The notes: generated by a model from the sequence alone, not told the origin. A stretch of DNA of 64,000 nucleotides from JAIOSM01 sp964565415 (GCA_964565415.1 CAZMEX010000009.1:7950-71949), one strand, 5' to 3'. Positions 26,915 to 37,029 are shown, numbered from the stretch's first letter. Translations and numbers: made by a program.

Positions 26915-28374
26915 AAAATCTATATGCGATATTGTTTTTCCTCTGGCTTCTTGCATCCTTTTCTGTCCATGCCCAGGATTTACGCAAAGACAACCTGACC
27001 ATGGAAAAAAAGCAAGAGATTATTGAGAAGAAGGCAGCCTTTGAATTAAGGCAGGCAAAGATTGAAAAAGAGAAAAAGATCCAGCAGATTAAGAGCGATA
27101 AATCAAAATTAAACAGAGCCATTGCCAGTTTAAAGCAAAAAAATAATTTCCTTGAGGCTAAAAACAGCAATCTTCGCCTGGATATTGAAAATCTGATGGA
27201 TATTCAGGAGGAACTTAAAAAAGAGCTGTCACAATCTGAAGCAGTGCACAATGAGTTATCAGGCTTTATCAGGAGCAGTGCCAAAGATATAAAAACTCTA
27301 TTGGAGCAAAGCCTTCAAAGTGCTTTTGTGAGGGATCGCTATCTTTTTTTACTTCCCATGATAAATCAGGAAAAATTTCCCTCCATGGATGATATCAGGA
27401 AAATATCTGATACTCTTTTTAAAGAGATTCAGCTCTCAGGTGAAGTCAAGATTACAGAGTCTGTGATTGTGGATAGAAAAGGCAGAGAGCAGACTGCCAA
27501 AGTTTTGATATTGGGTAATTTTACCGGTATCTATATGCTGGAAAAAGCAGCCAACAAGTTTGATGAGACAGGTTTTCTCCTCTATTCTGACCAGAGCCAG
27601 AGGCTGTTTGCCCTTTCAAAACTGCCATCCCCTGCCGTGGCAAATCAAATTGCAGCATATCTTAAAGGTGCAAGCCCTGCTGTTCCAATGGATATCTCCA
27701 AAGGCGGAGCACTCCGTCAATTTACCCATGAATTGAGTCTGGTTGATCAAGTGCCCAAGGGGGGACTCCTTGTATGGCCTATACTTGCTATTTTACTCCT
27801 TGCATTTCTGATTCTTCTGGAGCGGGTTTTCTTTTTCTCTTTAAAGACCATCAAGACAGAAGCTTTTATGATTAAAGTGAGAGAGTTGGTGGCTAGAGAA
27901 CAGTGGGACAAATGTGAGCGCCTGTTGTTATCCCGGAGAACAAGATTGATTCCAAAAATTCTGCTTACAGCACTCCCCTTTAGAAAGCACAGCCGTGAAG
28001 ATATGGAAAATGCTCTTCAGGAAGCTATACTTGGAGAAATTCCAAAGATCGAACGGTTCTTGTCAACTCTGGGCATGTTGGCAGCAATTGCACCACTTAT
28101 GGGGCTTCTTGGCACAGTCACAGGTATGATTAACACCTTTCATGTTATTACCTATTTTGGAACAAGTGATCCAAGAATGATGTCCGGCGGTATTTCTGAA
28201 GCTTTGGTAACCACCATGCTTGGACTTATTGTGGCAATCCCTATTATGTTGTTTCATACTCTTTTGAGCCGCCGGGTGGAAACCCAGATAGGCTGGATGG
28301 AAGAGAAGGCTGTGGCATTCGTAAATATGATATTTAAAGTACGAGTGGAGAAGAAAAAGAGAATAGATGGTTGA
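26911..28374 (+). CDS. Long ExbB-type proton channel protein (TtpC-like)
   Basis: 487 residues. A signal peptide (to about 22, SFSVHA) and a periplasmic coiled-coil domain (about 25-270) precede a normal MotA/TolQ/ExbB core with three membrane segments (about 285-310, 385-410, 430-450). The core includes APLMGLLGTVTGMI and a GGISEALVTTMLGL segment. The added periplasmic domain is the mark of TtpC-like proteins in TonB2 systems, which need an extra protein to energise some receptors. It overlaps both neighbours. Confidence 0.9.
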   Translation: MKNLYAILFFLWLLASFSVHAQDLRKDNLTMEKKQEIIEKKAAFELRQAKIEKEKKIQQIKSDKSKLNRAIASLKQKNNFLEAKNSNLRLDIENLMDIQEELKKELSQSEAVHNELSGFIRSSAKDIKTLLEQSLQSAFVRDRYLFLLPMINQEKFPSMDDIRKISDTLFKEIQLSGEVKITESVIVDRKGREQTAKVLILGNFTGIYMLEKAANKFDETGFLLYSDQSQRLFALSKLPSPAVANQIAAYLKGASPAVPMDISKGGALRQFTHELSLVDQVPKGGLLVWPILAILLLAFLILLERVFFFSLKTIKTEAFMIKVRELVAREQWDKCERLLLSRRTRLIPKILLTALPFRKHSREDMENALQEAILGEIPKIERFLSTLGMLAAIAPLMGLLGTVTGMINTFHVITYFGTSDPRMMSGGISEALVTTMLGLIVAIPIMLFHTLLSRRVETQIGWMEEKAVAFVNMIFKVRVEKKKRIDG

Positions 28375-28963
28375 TTTTTATTATCATATTGCAAATTATA
28401 TTGAGTCTGGTGGCGTTGTCATGCTGCCTATCTTATTAGTCTCTTTTTCCATGTGGGTGTTGATTTTCAACAGAGTATGGTTCATGCACACCCTTTATGA
28501 AAAAAATATGTCCAGAAGAGAGGCAGGACTTTTGATAAAAGCCAACAGATTACCTGCATCTGAATATCATGGTATAAATTCTCTTCTTGTTCGTGATTTT
28601 TTAGCCCACAGAAGCATTGATTCAAAACTTGATGACTATATTCTGGATGAAAGCGTGCTAAGAGTCATAACAAATTTAGACAAATATATTTCAATAATCA
28701 CAATGCTTTCGGCTGTGGCACCGCTTTTAGGACTTTTGGGCACTGTGGTGGGTATGATGCATACATTTGATGTGATCATGGTGTTTGGAACCGGCAATGC
28801 AAGGGCAATGGCAGGCGGTATCTCTGTTGCCCTGATTACCACCCAGACAGGTCTTATGGTATCTATCCCAGGGCTTTATATGAGTGGATGGCTCAGGCGC
28901 AGGGCACAAAATTTAAAAAACCGGGCAGCAGGAACCGGTATTTATTTGAAACGATTTATTTAA
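28367..28963 (+). CDS. exbB: ExbB-type MotA/TolQ/ExbB proton channel protein
   Basis: 198 residues with three membrane segments: one near the N terminus (VVMLPILLVSFSMWVLIF), then APLLGLLGTVVGMMHTF, and GGISVALITTQTGLMVSIPGL. This is the standard ExbB core that builds the pentameric proton channel with ExbD. It overlaps the long ExbB gene by 8 bases. Two ExbB-type proteins, one long and one short, are usual for TonB2 clusters. Confidence 0.92.
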   Translation: MVDFYYHIANYIESGGVVMLPILLVSFSMWVLIFNRVWFMHTLYEKNMSRREAGLLIKANRLPASEYHGINSLLVRDFLAHRSIDSKLDDYILDESVLRVITNLDKYISIITMLSAVAPLLGLLGTVVGMMHTFDVIMVFGTGNARAMAGGISVALITTQTGLMVSIPGLYMSGWLRRRAQNLKNRAAGTGIYLKRFI

Positions 28964-28975
28964 AAGAGGTCAACA

Positions 28976-29392
28976 GTGTTAAATATATCAGCAGCAAGGC
29001 GTGCTAACAGGCAAAATCTTGAATTGAATATGGCTCCTTTAATTGATATGGTCTTTATTCTGCTCATCTTTTTCCTTGTTACCACAAGTTTTATAAAAGA
29101 GACTGGCGTGGATATCTCAAGGCCTGCCGCATCAACAGCTGTTACCAAGACAAAAGCTACTATTTTGATTGGAATAACTGAAAACAATACCATCCATCTG
29201 GATCAGCGCGAGATTGATATCAGGGCTGTAAGGGCTAATGTTGAGCGTGCCATGGCTGAAAATCCCGAAGGCAGTGTGGTAATTGTGGCAGATAAAGAGA
29301 GCAAAACCGGTATTGTTATCACAGTCATGGATGCCTGTAAACTTGCCGGAGCAGACAATGTATCCCTGGCAGCTACCCTGCCTTCGCACTAG
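28976..29392 (+). CDS. exbD: ExbD-type biopolymer transport protein
   Basis: 138 residues, normal ExbD length. Cytoplasmic N terminus, one membrane segment (about 20-38, MAPLIDMVFILLIFFLV) with the conserved aspartate D24 that carries protons, then a periplasmic domain ending VSLAATLP. GTG 28976 is preceded by AGAGG six bases away. It works with ExbB and TonB at the inner membrane. Confidence 0.92.
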   Translation: MLNISAARRANRQNLELNMAPLIDMVFILLIFFLVTTSFIKETGVDISRPAASTAVTKTKATILIGITENNTIHLDQREIDIRAVRANVERAMAENPEGSVVIVADKESKTGIVITVMDACKLAGADNVSLAATLPSH

Positions 29393-29402
29393 GGAAAAAA
29401 TA

Positions 29403-30107
29403 TTGAAGCAGAATAAAAAAAAGAGAGATCAAATAAAAAACAACAAGTTGAGAAACATGACAGGCTGGATTATTGCTGTTTTCCTGTCAGGTCTGCTCAA
29501 TGCATTTCTATTTGGAATCATGCCTGGAATGATTCAAAAAGTTGGTGGGAATCTGGATGATCTGGAAGATATCAAAGGTATACAGGTAATAAGGGTCAAA
29601 CGCCCGGAACCGCCTGCCAGGAAAAAAAAGAGACCAAAAATTGTAAAGCAGGAGAGAAAGCCTCTAAGGACAAGGTCCAAAACAGAGATTTACAAACAAA
29701 AAACCATGAAGCCAAAGCTTGACTTTGAATTAAATCCTGATCTCCCCACAGCTCCTGACACGCTTGTCATGCCGCCTTTGGAACACTTTGATTTAAGCGG
29801 TCCAGGTCTTAAAGGACATTTCCTTGCAAGCGAGCTTGACTCCCCCTTAACTCCTTTTTCCAAAATCCCGCCGATATATCCCATGCGGGCATCCAGAAGA
29901 GGTATTGAAGGGTGGGTAACTATTCAATTTATTGTCTCTAGGTCCGGGTATGTTAAAGATATTAAAATTATTAAAGCAAAACCCGAAAAGATATTTAATA
30001 GAAGTGTGATAGATTGTGTATCACAATGGAAATTTAAACCCGGTACTGTGGAAGGTGTTGTTGTGTCAACGCTTGCCCAGACAACCATAAGGTTTCAGTT
30101 GGAATAG
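29403..30107 (+). CDS. tonB: TonB-family energy transducer
   Basis: About 234 residues. A very basic cytoplasmic start (KQNKKKRDQ), one membrane segment (about 19-38, GWIIAVFLSGLLNAFLFGIM), a basic, mildly proline-rich periplasmic linker, and a TonB C-terminal domain (GWVTIQFIVSRSGYVKDIKI ... CVSQWKFKPGTV). I prefer TTG 29403, with AGGGA upstream, because the basic tail is typical of TonB2 proteins; ATG 29457 is the alternative. It would span the periplasm to energise the receptor encoded two genes later and possibly the BtuB-like receptor at 53286-55304. Confidence 0.88.
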   Translation: MKQNKKKRDQIKNNKLRNMTGWIIAVFLSGLLNAFLFGIMPGMIQKVGGNLDDLEDIKGIQVIRVKRPEPPARKKKRPKIVKQERKPLRTRSKTEIYKQKTMKPKLDFELNPDLPTAPDTLVMPPLEHFDLSGPGLKGHFLASELDSPLTPFSKIPPIYPMRASRRGIEGWVTIQFIVSRSGYVKDIKIIKAKPEKIFNRSVIDCVSQWKFKPGTVEGVVVSTLAQTTIRFQLE

Positions 30108-30109
30108 AA

Positions 30110-31447
30110 ATGAAGAGAAGTTTAATACTGATTTTTATGCTGTTATTTCTGTTTTTGCAAACCAGTGCAATTGCTGATACTTTTCCTCCCAAAGTAGGTA
30201 TCTGCCTGTATAAAGCAAATCTTCTGATTCAGAAAAAAGAGACAACTAAAGCAATTGCAACATTGCAAGAGTTTTTGGCAAAACAGTTCCAGGTGGATAA
30301 AAAGGAAGCTGCAAAACAAGGATATGATCACTATCATATTTACTTTTTATTGGGCAATTGTTTTCTGATGCTGGATCAACAAAAAAGCAATCCGTCATAT
30401 GTGAAAAAAGCTTGTAAAGCTTATGAAGCCACTGTGAAAAAGCAAAATGACTTTTCAGCTGCCTGGTTAAATCTTGCACGATGTTACTATAGAATTGACA
30501 AAATGAAAAAGGCAAGCTCAAGCTTTCTTAAGGGGTATGAAACAAGTAAAGAGAAAAAAGCTGCCCATCTTTATTATGCTTCGGTCTGCTCAATTTATAC
30601 AAAAGATTATAAAAAAGCTCTCTCAATATTTAAAACTCTTTTGAAAAATCATCCTGACTCAATAACGCTTGAATATAAAGAAACCCTGGTCAATATCTAT
30701 TTTTCACTGGATCAACATAAAAAAACTCTGCCATGGGTTGAAGAGCTTGCCAGAAAATTTACCGGCAACAAAAAGAAAAAATGGCAGGAGATTTTATTAT
30801 ATCAATATTTAACCCTTAAAATGGATAAAAAAGCTCTTGACTATGCAAGGTTTCTCACAAGAAGCCACCCCACAGAGCCTAAATGGTGGAAAGCTTTAAG
30901 CCATATTTATCTCCAAAGAAACCTTCTTGAACAGGGGCTTTCATCGCTTATCATTTACAGCTTTATTTCTCCTTTAACCTCCAGGGAAACCACTCTTCTA
31001 GGTGATCTTTATCTTGCCTGTGATATCCCGTTGAAAGCTGCAAAAGCTTATGAGGCATGCCTTGAGTATGAGGAAGATTCCAAAGAGATTCAAAAAAAAA
31101 TCCTGCAAATTACAAGATCCTATATAAGCGGGTGTGAAAAAGAGATTGCCCTTAAATGGATAGAAAAGGGACTTGCCATAAAACAAGACCCTGATCTTCT
31201 TCGCATCAAGGCTGACATCTTGTTTGCCAGAAAAGAGTATAAAAAGGCGTATACTACCTATGGACAATTGTCAAAGTTCAAGAAGCATAAGGGATTATGC
31301 CACCTTATGATGGGGTATGCTGCCTGGAATGAAGAAGAAACCCAGAAGGCAAAGACACAGTTTATCAAAGCTTCAAAATTCAAGAAGCAAAGAAAATCCG
31401 CCCAAAAAGCCCTGGCACAAATAAAGAAAATAGCAGGAGACCCATGA
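30110..31447 (+). CDS. Tetratricopeptide-repeat periplasmic protein of the TonB2 cluster
   Basis: 445 residues with a signal peptide (about 1-22) and repeated helix pairs of the TPR type (for example AAWLNLARCYYRIDKMKKA, ALSIFKTLLKNHPDS). TPR proteins follow tonB in many TonB2 clusters and help some receptors. It starts 2 bases after tonB and overlaps the receptor gene by 4 bases, which ties it to that receptor. Confidence 0.85.
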   Translation: MKRSLILIFMLLFLFLQTSAIADTFPPKVGICLYKANLLIQKKETTKAIATLQEFLAKQFQVDKKEAAKQGYDHYHIYFLLGNCFLMLDQQKSNPSYVKKACKAYEATVKKQNDFSAAWLNLARCYYRIDKMKKASSSFLKGYETSKEKKAAHLYYASVCSIYTKDYKKALSIFKTLLKNHPDSITLEYKETLVNIYFSLDQHKKTLPWVEELARKFTGNKKKKWQEILLYQYLTLKMDKKALDYARFLTRSHPTEPKWWKALSHIYLQRNLLEQGLSSLIIYSFISPLTSRETTLLGDLYLACDIPLKAAKAYEACLEYEEDSKEIQKKILQITRSYISGCEKEIALKWIEKGLAIKQDPDLLRIKADILFARKEYKKAYTTYGQLSKFKKHKGLCHLMMGYAAWNEEETQKAKTQFIKASKFKKQRKSAQKALAQIKKIAGDP

Positions 31448-33183
31448 GATTATCTTTCATAATAATATTGTTACTATTGTTCGGGCTTTTGTTTACACCC
31501 TTGTGTACTTTTGCCGTTGAAAAATCTAAAAAGAGTTATATTCTTATTACAAAAGAGGATATTGTAAAGTTAAATCCAGGCAGGATTGAAGATGTTTTAA
31601 ACACAATTCCCGGCGTTAGTGCCAGCAGCTCCTTTGTCTCCATACGCGGAGATTATAAGGTTAAAGTCCTGGTGGATGGAAAATCCATAAACGATCCGAC
31701 ATCAAGCCATGGTGGTGTAAAACTTGATACTGTGACCCTTGACAGTATTGAGTCCATTAAAGTCTATAAAGGTTCGGGAGGGTCAGCCTTTGGCAATGAT
31801 GCCAGTGGTGGTGTGATAGTCATAACCACCAGAGAAAAACAGAAAACCAGAGGTTTTTTAGAGACCCAGGGGGGAAATTTTGGCTCTTATCATACTTATC
31901 TTTCCTGTGATACAAGAGTAGATTGTTTTTCTTTTGGTGTAGCTGCCGGGTTTGACAAAACAGATGGATGCCGTGTTAATTCTGATAAAGAAAAAAAACT
32001 GCTAAAAGCAGATGCAGGATTTGATTTAAACAAAAATATCGATTTTAATATAGCTTTAAGCAGACTTGAAATCGAAAGAGGCTCATCAGGCTTTAAGGTT
32101 TATCCCACCCCCAATGCAAGATATTTTTATGATTTTGAAGCAGGACTTTTTACAGTTAATATGTTTGGATTTAAAAACAAACTCAGTTATATCAAAGCAA
32201 ATAAACATAATATCAACCCTGACAAAAATCTTGATACTGAACTGCAAGTTCAAAAAATCAGGGAAGAGTTAACAAAGCCTATAGAGTGGAATCTAGGGGG
32301 TAATCTTTTATTGGGTGCCGGGTTTGAAAACGCAGAAGCAGAATCCACCCGTTTTTCCAATAAAAAAGAGCATACTATTTGGGGTTTTGCCACCTTAACA
32401 GGTGAAATTGATTTGTGCTGGCCCCTTCAAATAAGTTTAGGTGCCAGGGTTGAAAATCATTCTGACTTTGGTTCAAAATTCAGTCCTGAGCTCTCCATTG
32501 GAACTCAAATCAATAATTTAAGTGCAGCTGTTACTCTGTCCCACACCCATAATAATCCATCTTTTGTCCAGCGCTATTATCAAAGCAGCTCCATGCAGCC
32601 AAATCCTGATCTCACACCGGAATATGCCAATAATATCAGCCTTGCCTTTGCATGGGATGTAAACAATAAAATTACTCTGGGTATATCTCCTTTTTTTAAT
32701 AGGATCACTGATCGGATAACCTATATGCGGGAGGGTCCCATTGGTTCCTACACAAACCTTGGAAAAGTTAATTATAAAGGTGTTGATTTAAGCTGTGATA
32801 TAAAATTCTGTAAGGTTCTGAAACTTAAAACATCATACACATATCTTGAAGCAAAAGATGAGAAAACAGGTCTCTATCTTCCTTCAAAGCCTAAACAGAG
32901 ATCAACGGCAACCCTTGTATACAACCCTTTGGATCAACTTTTAATAAGTTTTTGTGTCAAGCATAAATCAAGCCTCTATTCAAATAAGTCAAACACCAAA
33001 ACAATAGATCCCTACGCCACAGGAGATTTGCGCATGGAGTATAAATGGGGTTTTTCCAAACTAGTAAAAAGTGTAACTCTTTATGGAGAAATTAAAAATA
33101 TCTGGGATGAAGAGTACCAGTATGGTGACGGATATGAAGCTTCTCCCAGAACATGGTTTACAGGTGTAAAAGTCAGGTTTTAA
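31444..33183 (+). CDS. TonB-dependent outer membrane receptor (BtuB-like, short)
   Basis: 579 residues: signal peptide (about 1-25), plug domain (RIEDVLNTIPGVSASS, then VKVLVDGKSIND and GNDASGGVIVITT), a 22-strand-type barrel, and a terminal phenylalanine (VKVRF) as in outer membrane proteins. It is slightly shorter than the second receptor in this window, and no classic TonB box (xMVVTA) is obvious near the mature N terminus. The substrate is inferred to be a corrinoid or other metallo-tetrapyrrole from the operon and riboswitch. Confidence 0.88.
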   Translation: MRLSFIIILLLLFGLLFTPLCTFAVEKSKKSYILITKEDIVKLNPGRIEDVLNTIPGVSASSSFVSIRGDYKVKVLVDGKSINDPTSSHGGVKLDTVTLDSIESIKVYKGSGGSAFGNDASGGVIVITTREKQKTRGFLETQGGNFGSYHTYLSCDTRVDCFSFGVAAGFDKTDGCRVNSDKEKKLLKADAGFDLNKNIDFNIALSRLEIERGSSGFKVYPTPNARYFYDFEAGLFTVNMFGFKNKLSYIKANKHNINPDKNLDTELQVQKIREELTKPIEWNLGGNLLLGAGFENAEAESTRFSNKKEHTIWGFATLTGEIDLCWPLQISLGARVENHSDFGSKFSPELSIGTQINNLSAAVTLSHTHNNPSFVQRYYQSSSMQPNPDLTPEYANNISLAFAWDVNNKITLGISPFFNRITDRITYMREGPIGSYTNLGKVNYKGVDLSCDIKFCKVLKLKTSYTYLEAKDEKTGLYLPSKPKQRSTATLVYNPLDQLLISFCVKHKSSLYSNKSNTKTIDPYATGDLRMEYKWGFSKLVKSVTLYGEIKNIWDEEYQYGDGYEASPRTWFTGVKVRF

Positions 33184-33198
33184 TTTTAAGGTATAAAA

Positions 33199-35124
33199 AT
33201 GAGAGAAATTTTCCCTTTCTGTGCAATTATCAATCAGCAGGATTTAAAACTCTGCCTGTTGCTCAATGCTGTTCACCCTGGCATTGGCGGTGTTTTGATC
33301 CGGGGTGAAAAAGGCACTGCAAAATCTACCATTGTAAGGGGACTTACTGACCTTTTGCCAGGAACTTCAGTTGTGACACTGCCTTTGAATGCCACAGAAG
33401 ACAGGGTAACAGGTGGCATGGATTTTAACAGAGCAGTAAAACAGGGAAAAAGAATTTTATTGCCCGGGCTTTTATCAGAGGCAAATAATGGAATTTTATA
33501 TGTGGATGAGATTAATCTTTTAGATGATCACATTGTTGACATTATTCTTGATGCTGCAAGTTCCGGGGAAAATCATGGGGAGCGCGAGGGACTCTCTTTT
33601 TGCCATGAAGCAAAATTCCTTCTTGTGGGAACCATGAATCCTGAAGAGGGGGATTTGCGCCCCCAGCTTCTGGACAGGTTTGGGTTGTGTGTGGAGGTTG
33701 TTTCAGAAAAAGATCCTGAAGCAAGGATTAATCTCATGGAACAGCGTGAACTGTATGATAGGGACCCGGGAAAATATAGAGCTGATCAAAGCAAAGAGAC
33801 TCAAAAACTTGTAAAAAAAATAGATCAAGCAAAAAAAATATTACCCAGGGTGAGGCTTGAGAAACATTTGCGCTCTTTTATCGCAGAACTTTGCATGAGT
33901 AATAATGTGGCAGGGCACAGGGCTGATATTGTTATTGAACAGGCAGCAAGAGCCCAGGCAGCAATGCTTGGACAAACCAGAGTAACAATTGATGATATAG
34001 GTATGGTTGCAAGATTTGCTCTGCTCCATAGGAAGCAGGAAGCTGATCCTCCACCACCGGAACTGCCACCGCCACCGGAACCGCCGCCGCCATCAGAGGA
34101 TGATGCAAAGAAAGATGGTGATGATAATAGTCAGGATCAAGAAGAGCAGGAAGATGAACAGGTCCAACAAGATCAAGGACAATCTTCTTTGCCTGAGCCT
34201 GAATCTAAAGATCAGGATCAGTCTGATGATAGGGATGAGACAGAAGAGCAAGATATGCCCCTTTCTGGAGAGGATGTCCAAGAGCAGATTTTTGAAGCTG
34301 GTGCAACATTTAAAGTAAAGAAAATCACCACAGCAAAAGATAGAAAAATGCGCCGGGGATCAGGCAGACGTTCCAGAACAAGGGTGTCTCAAAAACAGGG
34401 CAGATATGTTAAAAGCGGCATGCAGAGGGTTAATAATGATATTGCCTTTGATGCAACTTTACGAGCAGCAGCTCCCTATCAGATACAGCGTGATATCCCC
34501 CAAGGCATGTATGTAAGCTTGAAACCTGAAGATATCAGGGAAAAAATCAGAGAAAAACGTATTGGTAATTTTCTGATTTTTCTTGTGGATGCATCTGGTT
34601 CCATGGGAGCTCAAGGCAGAATGACAGCATCTAAAGGAGCGATTTTATCTCTTCTTCTGGATGCATATCAAAAACGTGACAAGGTTGCCATGATATCATT
34701 CAGAAAGAGTGAAGCCTATGTTAATCTGCCACCAACTTCTTCCATTGAACTTGCAGCAAATCACCTTGAAAAGATGCCTGTGGGGGGCAGGACTCCTTTG
34801 TCTGCAGGTCTTACCAAGGCATATCAGATGGTTGAGAATGCTTTGATCAGAGACCCTGCCACAAGACCCATAATGATAATTATAACTGATGGTAAATCCA
34901 ATGTGGCAATGGGGCAGAAAAAGCCTGTGGACGAAGCAATGGCATTTGCCATGAAAATGGGGCTTGATGAGAGAGTCAAGTATATTGTGGTGGATACTGA
35001 ACCTGATGGGCTTGTACGATTTGACCTTGCAGGAAAACTTGCAGCAGCAGCCCAGGCTCAATATTGTAAAATAGATGATTTAAAGAGCGATTCACTTGTA
35101 AGTTTAGTTAAGGAGATACAATAA
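33199..35124 (+). CDS. chlD: ChlD/BchD-type chelatase subunit (AAA+ plus VWA)
   Basis: 641 residues. N-terminal AAA+ module with Walker A GEKGTAKST and Walker B GILYVDEINLL; a proline-rich then acidic linker (about 283-360); C-terminal von Willebrand A domain with MIDAS motif DASGSM at 464-469. This is the ChlD/BchD plan with an intact ATP site. With ChlI it forms the motor that drives metal insertion by CobN or ChlH-type subunits. Only one H-type subunit (CobN) is present in the operon, so it most likely serves CobN. The next gene starts directly at its stop. Confidence 0.92.
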   Translation: MREIFPFCAIINQQDLKLCLLLNAVHPGIGGVLIRGEKGTAKSTIVRGLTDLLPGTSVVTLPLNATEDRVTGGMDFNRAVKQGKRILLPGLLSEANNGILYVDEINLLDDHIVDIILDAASSGENHGEREGLSFCHEAKFLLVGTMNPEEGDLRPQLLDRFGLCVEVVSEKDPEARINLMEQRELYDRDPGKYRADQSKETQKLVKKIDQAKKILPRVRLEKHLRSFIAELCMSNNVAGHRADIVIEQAARAQAAMLGQTRVTIDDIGMVARFALLHRKQEADPPPPELPPPPEPPPPSEDDAKKDGDDNSQDQEEQEDEQVQQDQGQSSLPEPESKDQDQSDDRDETEEQDMPLSGEDVQEQIFEAGATFKVKKITTAKDRKMRRGSGRRSRTRVSQKQGRYVKSGMQRVNNDIAFDATLRAAAPYQIQRDIPQGMYVSLKPEDIREKIREKRIGNFLIFLVDASGSMGAQGRMTASKGAILSLLLDAYQKRDKVAMISFRKSEAYVNLPPTSSIELAANHLEKMPVGGRTPLSAGLTKAYQMVENALIRDPATRPIMIIITDGKSNVAMGQKKPVDEAMAFAMKMGLDERVKYIVVDTEPDGLVRFDLAGKLAAAAQAQYCKIDDLKSDSLVSLVKEIQ

Positions 35125-36174
35125 ATGAAAGAAAAACCCATTTTTCCCTTTACAGCAATTGTAGGCCAGGAAGAGATGAAGCTTGCCCTGATACTTAATA
35201 TTATTAACCCGACCCTTTCAGGAGTACTCATAAGAGGTGAGAAAGGTACTGCTAAATCTACAGCAGTTCGAGCCCTTGCCCAGATTTTGCCAAATATTGA
35301 GCGTATAAAAAATTGTCCCTTTGGATTGGCAGTTGATCAAACAGGAGATATCTGTAAAGAGTGTGTTAACAGTGATTGCCCACAGAAATCAGATAAAGAC
35401 CATCTTGAAACCGACTTTGCAGGCGTGAGAGTAGTGGAGTTGCCCGTGGGAGCAACAGAAGATCGGGTGGTTGGAACAATGGATTTAGAGCATGCCCTTA
35501 AAAAAGGAGAAAAGAGGATTGAGCCGGGGCTTTTAGCTGCTGCCCACCGAGGGATTTTATATGTGGATGAAGTCAACCTTTTAGATGACCATGTGGTGGA
35601 TGTGCTTCTGGATTCTGCTGCCATGGGAGTCAACACCATAGAACGTGAAGGAGTATCTTTTTCCCATCCTGCAAGGTTTACTCTTGTGGGGACAATGAAT
35701 CCTGAAGAGGGGGAATTGCGGCCCCAGCTTTTGGACCGTTTTGGATTATGTGTTAATATTCATGGAGCTTTGGACCCGGATGACCGGGTTGCTGTCATGG
35801 AGAGACGTGCCCTGTTTGATGATGATCCTGAAATTTTATGCAGACAGTGGGAGGAAGAGTCAAAAAAACTATCGGAAAAAATCATCAAGGCAATTGCTCT
35901 TTATCCAGAAGTTGAGATTAAAAGACCGCTTTTATATGAAATTGCATCATATTGTCTTGATATAGGGGTTGACGGGCACAGGGGTGACATTATAATACTT
36001 AAAACAGCTAAAACACTTGCTGCTTATGATGGCAGAATCGATGTGGGATCTGCTGATATTAAACATGCAGCACAATTGGCACTGCCCCACAGAATAAGAC
36101 GTAAACCGCTTCAAGAGGTTTCAGAAGATATAAATGCTGTGCGGGAACAAAACAGAGCAGCAAAAATTGCATAG
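35125..36174 (+). CDS. chlI: ChlI/BchI-type AAA+ chelatase subunit
   Basis: 349 residues: Walker A GEKGTAKST near residue 34-42, Walker B GILYVDEVNLLDD near 145, and the arginine finger region LLDRFGLCV. Between the P-loop and the next strand is a four-cysteine cluster (NCPFGLA, CKECVNSDC) typical of BchI-type proteins from anaerobes and possibly metal-binding. It works with ChlD and CobN in metal chelation. The gene abuts chlD with no gap. Confidence 0.92.
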   Translation: MKEKPIFPFTAIVGQEEMKLALILNIINPTLSGVLIRGEKGTAKSTAVRALAQILPNIERIKNCPFGLAVDQTGDICKECVNSDCPQKSDKDHLETDFAGVRVVELPVGATEDRVVGTMDLEHALKKGEKRIEPGLLAAAHRGILYVDEVNLLDDHVVDVLLDSAAMGVNTIEREGVSFSHPARFTLVGTMNPEEGELRPQLLDRFGLCVNIHGALDPDDRVAVMERRALFDDDPEILCRQWEEESKKLSEKIIKAIALYPEVEIKRPLLYEIASYCLDIGVDGHRGDIIILKTAKTLAAYDGRIDVGSADIKHAAQLALPHRIRRKPLQEVSEDINAVREQNRAAKIA

Positions 36175-36189
36175 GGAATACTTTAAAAT

Positions 36190-37029
36190 ATGTATGCCAT
36201 AGAGATAAAAAATTTAAAAAAAGTTTATAAAGATGTAACGGCTCTTGGCGGTATTGACCTGACCATTCCCAAGGGAGAATTGTTTGCCTACCTTGGACCC
36301 AATGGAGCCGGCAAAACCACAACCATAAGGATACTTACAGGTCTTACTCGACCAGGCTCAGGTTATTGCAGCATCAATGGGTTTGATATTAAAAAAGATG
36401 TTCACAAAGCAAAATTGCAGTACGGGCTTGTACCCCAGTCCATTAACCTTGATTCAGAGTTGACTGTTGCTGAAAACCTCATGATCCATGGACGTCTGTT
36501 CAGAATGAGCAAGGCTGATATACGTGCAAAGAGCGATGAGTTGCTAACCTATTCTGAAATGGAAGAGAAAAGAAATGCACTGGTGAAAACTCTGTCAGGT
36601 GGTATGAAACGCCGTCTCATGATTTCAAGGGCTTTATTACACTCTCCTGAGGTATTGTTTTTAGATGAACCCACAGCAGGGCTTGACCCTGGGATACGCC
36701 GCAGAATCTGGGCATTGATAAAAAAAATTCAATCCAAGGGCACAACCGTGTTTCTGACCACCCACTATATTGAAGAGGCAGAATTTCTAGCGGACAGGGT
36801 GGCGTTTTTGGATAAAGGCATGATTATTGCCATGGATACACCGGCAAATTTCATGAAATCAATTGGCACATGGGCAATTGACAGGCTCAAGGATGATGCC
36901 ATGGAAACTCTTTATTTTAGAGATAGAAAAGAGGCTGAAGCTTTTAATTTTAAAAGTCTTGCTCAATATACTCTGCGCCGGGTAAATCTGGAAGATGCAT
37001 TTTTAGATTTGACAGGTAAAAAAAAATAA
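36190..37029 (+). CDS. ABC-2 type exporter ATP-binding protein
   Basis: 279 residues: Walker A GPNGAGKTT, signature LSGGMKRR, Walker B VLFLDEPTAGLDPG, and the DUF-like C-terminal tail of CcmA/DrrA-type exporter ATPases. It pairs with the ABC-2 permease 15 bases downstream. The exported substrate is unknown; because the genes are embedded in the B12-controlled operon, export of cobalt, a tetrapyrrole by-product or a released lower ligand is possible. Confidence 0.9.
   Translation: MYAIEIKNLKKVYKDVTALGGIDLTIPKGELFAYLGPNGAGKTTTIRILTGLTRPGSGYCSINGFDIKKDVHKAKLQYGLVPQSINLDSELTVAENLMIHGRLFRMSKADIRAKSDELLTYSEMEEKRNALVKTLSGGMKRRLMISRALLHSPEVLFLDEPTAGLDPGIRRRIWALIKKIQSKGTTVFLTTHYIEEAEFLADRVAFLDKGMIIAMDTPANFMKSIGTWAIDRLKDDAMETLYFRDRKEAEAFNFKSLAQYTLRRVNLEDAFLDLTGKKK

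Noticed and set aside
29283..29402. Longer tonB frame overlapping exbD
   Set aside because: The 40 extra residues overlap exbD in another frame and precede the typical basic N terminus of TonB.
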